Shown piece after piece: positions 44,080 to 51,467 of a stretch of 51,467 nt of DNA. Within the stretch, counting starts at the first letter, position 1. Every line of letters starts with the position of its first letter. The stretch is from Penium margaritaceum (taxonomy: Eukaryota; Streptophyta; Zygnematophyceae; Desmidiales; Peniaceae): positions 20,382 through 71,848 of the forward strand of contig SZWC01014979.1 of assembly GCA_023375785.1 (NCBI GenBank), in the 5' to 3' direction. The position numbers and the translations under genes are program-made. The notes under the pieces are model-generated. The model saw only the letters and a list, made by a program, of their open reading frames with translations. It had not been told where the DNA came from and ran no database searches.

Positions 44080-45000
44080 TCACTGGGATGTCAGTCGGTC
44101 ATTCGCTTCATGGTTGCTTGAGTCGTTGAGAAATCCCTGTAGTGGATGTTGACCGTGGAAATGATCCTTTGGCTCTACAAACCTGCTGGTGTGGCGGGAA
44201 ATTTTCCATACATCACTCCAAAGGGGATTTTACTGGTTGCGGTAGAATTGGCGGAGTTGCACGCGAGTTTAGCGGTCGCCAAGTTGGCTGCCCAATCAGT
44301 ACTGTGTGACTTGCATAATGTGTAGAGAAGCCTTTTGAGCATCTGATTGTTCCACTCTGTTTTTCCATTGGTCTGAGGGTCGAACGTTGTTGATAAGTGG
44401 ATTCGATTTCTGTAATGCGTCATTAGATTGTGCCAAAAATGGCTAGACAACTGGCTATCTCTTTTACTGATGTGTTCAGTGCTGGTGATAGAGAACTCCT
44501 TTGGAGTGATGTATCAGCCGCACTCCACAGCCGTACGGAGTACCACAGCCTGGTACATCACAGCCGTACTCCACAGCCGTACAATCTTGTGTAAAAATAG
44601 TCATGGTGTCTCTTCTGTGATGATGGTGGTCATTGTTGGGAAGAAGTGCCACATTTTAGAAAATATTTCTACCACCACGAGGATGGATTAATACCCCTTG
44701 AAAGTGGCAGGAATTCCGATAATGGAGTTCATGTTGATGTCAGTCCACGGTTGCATCGGAACTAGTACGGGCTGGAGTAGGCCAGACAGCCTAGTGTGAC
44801 AATGTCTTTGTCTCTGACAAGTGTCACATCCTTTGTAGAATGTCGCCACGTCACTCTGCATCTTTTCCCACCAGTAATGATTTGCAAACTTCTTTAGTGT
44901 CCAGTCCTCTCCAAAGTGTCAATCTGGACCGGTTTTGTAGTATTCCTCCAATAGCATCCTCTCAAGATCCTCGTCAAGTGGAACAGCAAGTGAATCACCA
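44080..45000 (-). pseudogene. Integrase of the minus element, disrupted by filler DNA
   Basis: Descending: LKKFANHYWWEKMQSDVATF and YKGCDTCQRQRH (zinc finger), LLQPVLVPMQPWTDINMNSI, VVVEIFSKMWHFFPT (first catalytic strand; Asp is Glu), then the filler at 44,590-44,469, then SSHFWHNLMTHYRNRIHLST, TFDPQTNGKTEWNNQMLKRL, ANLATAKLACNSANSTATSK. The segment with the second catalytic Asp is replaced by the filler. Confidence 0.85.
44469..44590. repeat. Mosaic filler DNA within the integrase
   Basis: 44,469-44,501 is a perfect 33-base inverted copy of 44,046-44,078. Overlapping it by CCTT, 44,498-44,514 is a perfect 17-base inverted copy of 44,208-44,224. Then 44,515-44,536 recurs at 44,561-44,582 with one mismatch (period 46), made of CAGCCGTACTCCA words of unknown source. 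The patch replaces integrase coding sequence. Confidence 0.9.
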
Positions 45001-45149
45001 TCGCTAATAGGGGTTCTCTAACAGAACTTGGTTTTGTCGTACCTGTCGGAATCCTCATAACGCTTTGTGAACAACCTTGTGAGGTATGGGTCTTGTTTGA
45101 CAAGCAGTGTTTTGATCTTTTTCCATTGAATTGGGTCGTCGACTCAAAA

Positions 45150-45650
45150 CACCTGCGGGATTATTTTTTCAGGGTCGGAACTCAATATCATAGTTGAATC
45201 TTGACTCAAGGAACTCCATCCATCGAGCTTCTTGACTCAGATTTGGCTCACTTTTTTGATATTTCAGTGCATGATGGTCGGTGCGGACAACGTATCGTCG
45301 ACATTCTAAGTAGTAGCACCAATTCTTGAACGCATGCATGACTGCGAGCGTTTCTTTTTCTTGCAGCACGGAGTTGAGTTCCGGTCTGTGTACTCTCCTT
45401 GACATATACGCAACCCGTTGTTTCCCACTGACGTTGTCTTGGAGTAGAATGGTCCTGTGGCTTGATCGGACGCATCAGTAGCCATGATGGATTCCGCTGA
45501 TGGATCTTCCAATCGTAAGGTTGACAACAAGGTTGCAACATTTCTTAAAGAGTTGAACGATTCCTGTTTGTTATCCCCCCAAATTCCACTATGTGGTTTT
45601 TCAAGTGAGATCAAAGAGAGGCACTGAGATTTGGACATAATCATATGTTA
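45150..45650 (-). pseudogene. RNase H of the minus element
   Basis: Descending: SLISLEKPHSGIWGDNKQES, AESIMATDASDQATGPFYSK (TDAS intact), then after a frame change, RPELNSVLQEKETLAVMHAF, VVRTDHHALKYQKSEPNLSQ, EARWMEFLESRFNYDIEFRP. Two frames cover the whole domain, so damage is modest. Confidence 0.85.
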
Positions 45651-46320
45651 GTTGCAAAGTTCTATGAACACTTGGACGTTCCAAAACATTTGTGGGTGTC
45701 GGCCAATCAGCGAGTACCACCACCAATTTCGGGTCCATTGTGATCTGTCCTTCACCAATGATGTGGTCCAAAACCTCCATCAAAAGGTGACCAACGTCGC
45801 GCTTTGAGATGTTTCAAAAAGAAGTCTCTCTTCGTAAAACATTGAGAACTTTTTTAAGATATCCATTTTGCTCCTCCTGGGTGCGATTGTACACAAAGAT
45901 GTCGTCAAGGTACATGACGACAAAGTCATCGAGGCACGGATGGAATATGCTATTCATTACTGCCATAAACATTGCAAGGGCGTTTGTGATTCCAAACACA
46001 TGACCGTGAACTCAAAATGCTCATATCTGGTGCAGTATGCTGTGTTCTTAACGGCCTTGTCAGATTTGCAGATCTGATGATAGCCGTTGTGTAAATTGAT
46101 TTTCTTGAAGATTCAGGCCCTGCGGACCTGGTCAAAAGTTCATTTGCTCGTGGAAGAGAAAATGAACGATGGTTATGGTTATGGTCATGATGGTTATATC
46201 GTTCAACGCTCGTTAGTCCATGCACATCCGCATCTTTTTGCTTTTCTTTTGAAAAAAAGTACAGGTACCACGTATGGTAACATGGAACGTCTGACACAGT
46301 CCTAACTGAGCTTCTTGTCC
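45651..46320 (-). pseudogene. Reverse transcriptase of the minus element
   Basis: Descending: VYFFSKEKQKDADVHGLTSV (the LFV-KK-DGSLRMC-D strand in shifted frames), NDITI, then a hexanucleotide-expanded block, LPRANELL, the connecting text in broken frames, FGITNALAMFMAVMNSIFHP, CLDDFVVMYLDDIFVYNRTQ. YLDD is at 45,912-45,901 and is intact. HIIGEGQITMDPKLVVVLAD lies in the thumb region. A (ATGGTT)n-like expansion at 46,169-46,196 replaces the KNRYP segment. Confidence 0.85.
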
Positions 46321-46940
46321 AGTTGCTTCTTGGGTTCAGTCAACTTGTGACTGCTCATCCGATAGGTCCCCTTCACCGTCGTTCTCTTATCCAGATTTGG
46401 GTCAATTTGATGATAGATGTTCCGTTGCAAATGTAGCTCTCGGGATAGTTCATAAAGAAAAACCCCTCAAACTCCTCGATGAGACATGCAACGTCCTTCG
46501 GTACTACTACAAAGTTATCAAGTGTCTATGTTGACGACGTCGCTTTGGCAGCTATAATTTCTTCCGCTTCCTCTGTCCCCATGTGGACTAGCCATGCCTG
46601 AGGTCCACGTATCAGGTACCTCTTGGTGACATCCAGAGATATCGATTGGCAACTTTTGGCTACCACAATCTTGTCTGCTGCCTCCTCCTCTGTTGCTTCC
46701 AGTAACCGCAGTTGCATAATGGGTCACTCCATCAGAGGTAGATGTTGCTTTCTACCACTGATGTTGACATAGACCAATCCGCTACTCTAGTCTATCTGCG
46801 GGTTGTGTTGGTACACAAAATCTTACCCGAAGATGACTTGTGCCTGCTCATTGGGCAAGTTCTCCGAGTTTTTACAACGTGCAGATCATACCATCCTTGA
46901 AATTGACCAAGAAGCTAATAAGAAGTACGCGATGTAAAGA
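46321..46940 (-). pseudogene. Protease end and linker of the minus element
   Basis: Descending from about 46,850: PNEQAQVIFG*DFVYQHNPQI is the ILG-DFL end of the aspartic protease. DWSSGLVYVNISGRKQHLPL, DVTKRYLIRGPQAWLVHMGT and FVVVPKDVACLIEEFEGFFF form the linker before RT, matching the CHR-1 linker at 19.6-19.9 kb. The protease active site is not recognisable. Confidence 0.7.
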
Positions 46941-49780
46941 ACAAGGGGTGTGAGACTGGCAAGTGAGCACAAAAGGAAGATGACGGGGGTGCTAATGTTT
47001 TCAAACACGTGTCTCGCCACGTGGAAAAGGTTCATACTCATGCTTCTGCGAAAGGCAAATGGGCCCGTCCAGCAAGCCTACCAAACTTTGCAACATCATA
47101 GCGTGCACTCCAGAACACCAAACATCATTCAAATGTCGAGGATCAACTCGATGTGCTTCCCAGCCATATCTCCTCAAACGATCTTACACTGGCCATGACC
47201 GTGATGGAGACACTCACTCATGATGGCAACATGGTGTGTGCCACCCTTTGAGAGCTGGTATTTACAGCAAAACAAACGAACAACAAGCTCTAAAAGAAAA
47301 GAAGGCAAGTTGATGCATGAGATTGTTGCCGCTGAACATCATGCCAAGTTGGTAGAACAAGCTCACGAGGCCCTATGTGCAAAGGAAGCTAAGAATCAAT
47401 GTGCTATCCTGGACGGAGCCGTGAGAGAAGCACGTAAAGTGTAAGACTTGGAGTTTGAACAGAAACTTGAGTTCCATGAGTGAGCACGTGCAGAAAGCGC
47501 ATGCACTTACATAGAGAGCGTCCGATGTACTCTATGTGCCAGTCCAGCTTCATGCCTACAAGCAAACCCGCCAGAGGGAAGGATGGTAGTAGCACCACCT
47601 CGATCCCAGAAGACGATAGATAGCCGTGTCCTCCTCGATCTGGCAGACTTCCACATAGGAACATGCAACGTGAACACCTTTCTCATGATCCTGAAAAGGC
47701 ACCTTTGCCTTGCTCAATCAATGAGGAAGGGTAGGATACTCAAGGAATTCTCTCCCTCAATCCAAATCCCTTCAAGAGATTCACTGAGCTTTGTAAGGAG
47801 AAGCAACAACACTGTGACCCAACATGGGAGGAGTACTGTGAGCTACCCTACTGCCTAGTAATTTCCACATTAAGTATTTTTTCCGATTCAAATCTTTAGT
47901 TGTTTCAACGAATTCAAACAGGCAGGAAGATAACTTGAGTTTCAAAAGGTCAAAATCCTCGTATCACTTGTGATTTTTGGTTCGGGGTTAGTCAATTCCC
48001 AATTTTGGGGAAGGTGGCCATAAAGGTACATTTTCTGTAGTATCATAACATGGTTCATGTCTCCACGTGGTTTGATCCTCGTGTGATCTTGACTTGCCAT
48101 GACCATTGCATGTCAAGCACAAGTGGTGACCTGTCACGCGTGGCGGTCTTTGTGGCCCCTTTGGACCACGTGGACCCGCCATGCGTGATTTGTTAGTTTT
48201 GCTTGACAAATCGTGCTTGTCCCTATGGCGCACATCCACTTTCATTGCATGGACTTTGCCTGTTTGCACGACTCTTTTGAACACGCCGAAATCAAAATCT
48301 AAGCAAGACTACTCGCCAGATTAATGGGTGGACATGCTAAGTTTCAACAAGTTTAAAGAAGACAAGATGAAACAACCCCGTAAACGGAATCAAGTATTTC
48401 TAAATTCACAACTGCTGAATGAATAAAAATCAGGAAGTATGGTGATGCATGAGTTACACTAAAAACCTGCAGACTTTCAGAAGGACAAGAAGGATCTTGA
48501 GGCCTTCATGCAAGGGGTTGTGGCAATGGAAAAGCACAATGAAGTCTTCCTCAAGATAGCAAAGAAGGTATAAGACCGCCATCTGACAGAGAGTAAACAT
48601 TGACCTGGTTTTGGATGGCCTCGCAATGCCCTAACTCAGATTCTTCTCCCTTCATGGTGATGGAAAAGAGTGGGAGAGTTTACACATACTGGAGACACGT
48701 GTATCTAAGATATACAAGCAAAATCTGCCCTTTGGGATTGTGATGCAATTGAGAGGAGGCCTCCACGTAACATGACACTACCATCGATGGGCAATGCAAC
48801 GAAGCGCCCAGCAGACGCGAATTCTGAGCCACCCAATTTTGCGCCACCAAGATGGAGAGAACCAGTCTTGGTGTACCATCATCTGTAGGCACTACCACGA
48901 GGCTGGTCGCATTTGACTCAAGTGCCCGAACAGGGACCACCAACAAAAGAAACAGAGTCAACAACATGAAAACCATCCCCAAGTGTAAGGTTATGGCAGA
49001 GGTCCAAACCGTGCCAATAGTGCAGGCCAAAACTGCTTCCAAAGGGGCAGCCAGCACCAGGCCAGGTGACGCCAGGACAATAGTAATGCCCCAGCAGACC
49101 AATGACGTCCTTAGGGAGGATATTGCCAAGGCCAGGCATTTGCAGCCATGCATTGCCAAGGCCTCCATGGTGGCCAGCATGGACATGGATGCCCATGCGA
49201 TGGAGACCAAGTCTTTGGAGGAGGACCTTGGGACATGATCATCCTCCCCAGGATGGCCACGAGCAGGATTTTCACGAACCCCAGTAGCGACCATTGGGAA
49301 GCTATCTAAGGTTGATGTGGGTCTTGAAGAGAATGAAGGTAGGAATTTCATGTTTTTTCATGATGACATTAAAAACTTTGAGCTCCTATCAGCACAATGT
49401 TTCTCACCTATCTATGTGTCCCTCATGAATTTTCAATCCCTATACTATGATTGCTCGTACCCACTCTCCTATGTGACAAAGGAAAATCTTGAAAATTGTA
49501 TGTGTCTGATAGTAGCCACTGAGAAAACCTGGCCAAGTGCTTTGGAAGCTGCACTTGAGGCTCATAAAGAGACCTCTTTGACATCCATGATGATGGTTGT
49601 GTCCATCAATCCAAAGATGAACGTGCCTGCCTTCTAAGGATGGAAGATATTGTCTTTGTTTACAAAAGGAAATCAAATGTGGAAACAAATGGATGACATG
49701 GTCAAGTTACGGAGAAGCACCCACGCCTATTGCATCTACCCATTATGGGGACACCTCCCATAAGATGATGATGATGTAAT
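46941..49780. other. Unassigned DNA, possibly gag of the next element
   Basis: No confident homology. On plus, 47,220-47,444 encodes a Lys/Glu/Ala-rich helical stretch, and 48,480-48,560 a similar Lys-rich one. 48,852-49,238 (+, 128 codons) and the 223-codon minus frame 48,680-49,351 overlap in antisense, and I cannot show either is a gene. Position before a protease/RT and charged helical composition make degraded gag possible for the plus frames. A 55-base hairpin lies at 48,134-48,188. Confidence 0.35.
48134..48188. repeat. 55-base imperfect hairpin
   Basis: TCACGCGTGGCGG (48,134-48,146) pairs with CCGCCATGCGTGA (48,176-48,188) with one mismatch, and inner GTC/GAC- and GTGG/CCAC-type segments extend the stem. 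Surrounding bases hold further short inverted words around CTTGAC/GTCAAG. No T-run or other terminator feature follows. Confidence 0.7.
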
Positions 49781-50200
49781 TCCAGGATGATGTAATGGGT
49801 GCTCAATCTCGCATCCTGGCCGAAACGGGGACTTTATGAATAATTTAGAAGTAGGGGATTTTTACATTCTTGGAAGTTGAAGTACACACCGCGTACAGAG
49901 ACGGTGATTTTTCCTGATGAAAGAGTGGTAACGGTCACTAGAGAGTTCACGGCACGAATCAAACTAACGGGATACCTGACCACAATTTGGTTGACAGAGC
50001 TTGACCTCATGGATCACTTCAATGTGGTCTTAGGGGACCCAGGTCTGGTCAACCACAAAGCACTCGTGTGTTTGGACACAAAAACGCTACAAACATGTAA
50101 CATGAGAAGGGCCATCACCTTGTCCCCAAATTCCCTGAATTCGACGGCCTGAAGCTTCAACTCAGGAAATCCTCACAGCACTCCAACTGAAGAGACGTCT
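49781..50200 (+). pseudogene. Gypsy protease remnant (third lineage)
   Basis: ELDLMDHFNVVLGDPGLVNH is the VILG-DWL end of a retroviral-type protease. Upstream, the text SHPGRNGDFMNNLEVG may be the relic of the DSG-S-NFI active site with the catalytic residues gone. Lies about 300 bases before the RT start on the same strand. Confidence 0.6.
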
Positions 50201-51010
50201 GAGGAAAGTTTTTTGGTGCTTCCTAGCAACCCTGGAGAAACTCGATGATCAACCAGAGAGCAAAATGTCCGTAGGAGTGGCCGGCATCATGTCTCAGTTC
50301 TCCCATGTTTTTGAGCCGCCGCCGGACGAGATGCCATCCTAGCGTGCAGTTGGACACACAATTTTGCTAGAATTAGGAGCAACACCTCTTGATCATTCTA
50401 TTGTTTGAGTCCAGCAGAACAACAAGAAGCTAAAACAAAAAATCAAGGAATATGTTTTGAAGGGCTGGATTGAGCCAAGTTTGTCTCCTTTTGGAGCCAC
50501 AATCCTCTTTTCGAACAAAAAAGACAGCGGCTTACGGATTTATGTCAACTGCCGTCCATTGAACAAGCTCACCATGAAGAACATATATGCACTCCCTTGC
50601 ATCGAGGATTTGTTCAACCAGGTTGTAAGGGGAAATTCTTCACATCTCTCGAGTTTTCACGAGGGGATCACCTAATCCAGATTACAGAAGAGGACATAAA
50701 GGAAACTTAATTTAGAACCCATCTCGGGCATTACCAGTTTTTATTCCTCTGTTTTGGACTCCTGAACGCACTTGCAACATTCCAAGCAGTGTTGAACAAC
50801 GCTTTACAAGACCTCCTCGGCAAATTGGTACTAGTGTATTTTGATAAGATTGTGATTTGTTTCAAGATTCATGAGGAACATGAGCAACATTAACAGACAC
50901 TGCTCTAAATCCTTCAAACAAATTGTTTCTTTGCAATGAAAAGCAAGCGTAAGTTTGATCAACCCGAGCTAGAGTATCACGGTCATATCATCTGCAACAA
51001 AGGAATCCGG
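50201..51010 (+). pseudogene. Gypsy reverse transcriptase (third lineage)
   Basis: MSQFSHVFEPPPDEMPS and HTILLELGATPLDH give the typical region before RT. Then KEYVLKGWIEPSLSPFGATI, LRIYVNCRPLNKLTMKNIYA, LPCIEDLFNQ. After frame changes, FRTHLGHYQFLFLCFGLLNA, LATFQAVLNNALQDLLGKLV and VYFDKIVICFK. The YFDD box is YFDK. The wording differs from CHR-1, -2 and -3, so this is a separate gypsy lineage. Confidence 0.85.
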
Positions 51011-51418
51011 GTGGACCATTGCAATGTGGAGGTTGTCAAGCAGTGGCCTCAACACAGGAAAATTGGCAGCTTTGCTCCTTCTTTGGTCTCGCATATGACT
51101 TCCGGCACTTAATGAGAGGCCACTATACCTTAGTAAGCCCTTTTACTGCATTGAATCGGAAGGCAAGTACTTGGTTTTGATTTGGTGAACAAGGTGCACC
51201 AAATCATTTGAGACAATAAAGACAATGTTAGTCTCGGTACAAGTTCTAGCACTCCCCGATCCCACGAAACCATGGGAATCACGGTGTGATGTGTTGGTCA
51301 CAGGGGTGGGAGCCTTGCTTATGCAAAATTATCATCCTAATTCCTGTTGAAATAGTGTGCACCTTGTCCACTGCCTAGCTGGCTAGCTACACATACAGAC
51401 AAGGCATGCACTGCTCTA
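51011..51418 (+). pseudogene. Gypsy RT thumb and RNase H (third lineage), interrupted
   Basis: YHGHIICNKGIRVDHCNVEV and VKQWPQ give the thumb. VLALPDPTKPWESRCDVLVT and GVGALLMQN give the RNase H start, with the DAS catalytic motif changed to DVL. The sequence then meets what appears to be a copia-type LTR at 51,419. Confidence 0.75.
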
Positions 51419-51467
51419 TGGAGTATGTCCCCTTGGTCTGTTCTGAGATGGGCCAGGAATGCACTGC
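51419..51467 (+). repeat. Start of another copia-type LTR (cut by window end)
   Basis: TGGAGTATGTCCCCTTGG and CCAGGAATGCACTGC align with the start of the copia LTRs at 36,410 and 41,132 (TGGTTGAATATGTTTGCCCC, ATCAGGAATGCTCTGC). Only 49 bases are visible, so the call rests on this alignment. Confidence 0.6.

Larger units (their letters stand above)
43056..46940 (-). mobile_element. CHR-1-family element, minus strand, 5' truncated
   Basis: Reads on minus from protease/linker (about 46,940) through RT, RNase H, integrase and chromodomain to a 3' LTR ending at 43,056. The 541-bp LTR and the coding blocks match CHR-1. It retains the only intact YLDD box in the window. No 5' LTR, primer site or clear gag was found above 46,940, so it is probably truncated or continues as unrecognisable DNA up to about 47.2 kb. 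Confidence 0.8.

Overview
This is a gene-poor stretch of eukaryotic nuclear DNA built almost wholly of degraded transposable elements and low-complexity DNA. I recognise no intact host gene, RNA gene, operon or CRISPR array. Chromodomain-bearing Ty3/gypsy elements (chromoviruses), a Ty1/copia element, and two degenerate primer-binding sites resembling the tRNA-iMet type (core TGGTATCAGAG) fit a large repeat-rich plant or streptophyte-alga genome. That is inference; the species cannot be read from this sequence.

Layout. 1-17,927: AT-rich DNA with no recognisable gene. It holds three pyrimidine-strand tracts of decayed TCTA/TTTG/TATG words (3.79-6.28 kb and 6.90-11.55 kb on +, 14.7-16.0 kb inverted). 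Tracts 1 and 2 are each preceded by a diverged copy of the same ~500-bp spacer, about 3.1 kb apart, so they look like units of a large repeat. A 387-base assembly gap lies inside a CT-rich tract.

17,928-42,395: a nest of retroelements reconstructed from LTR homology, target-site duplications (TSDs) and protein continuity. The outer chromovirus CHR-1 (+) has LTRs at 17,928-18,494 and 41,853-42,395. Its reverse transcriptase (RT) is split by CHR-2 (+, 20,295-34,196; TSD TCTTA/TGTTT). The 5' LTR of CHR-2 is split by a CHR-3 composite (20,683-28,351; perfect TSD CCCAC). The CHR-3 integrase is split by an ~870-bp segment with GGATCC-rich ends. The 3' part of CHR-1 is split by a copia element (36,410-41,787; perfect TSD TGTTT), whose RT holds a 378-bp terminal-inverted-repeat element.

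42,396-51,467: a solo CHR-1-type LTR (-), a second CHR-1-family element (- strand, 43,056 to about 46,940 or beyond) carrying a mosaic of inverted filler DNA in its integrase, a third gypsy lineage (+, about 49.8-51.4 kb), and the first bases of another copia-type LTR at the window end.

Every coding domain has stops, frameshifts or lost catalytic residues, so nothing here appears able to transpose itself. The most unusual objects are the CHR-3 composite whose two outer ends are both U5 ends, the filler mosaic at 44,469-44,590, the long pyrimidine tracts with their repeated spacer, and the small TIR element in the copia RT.
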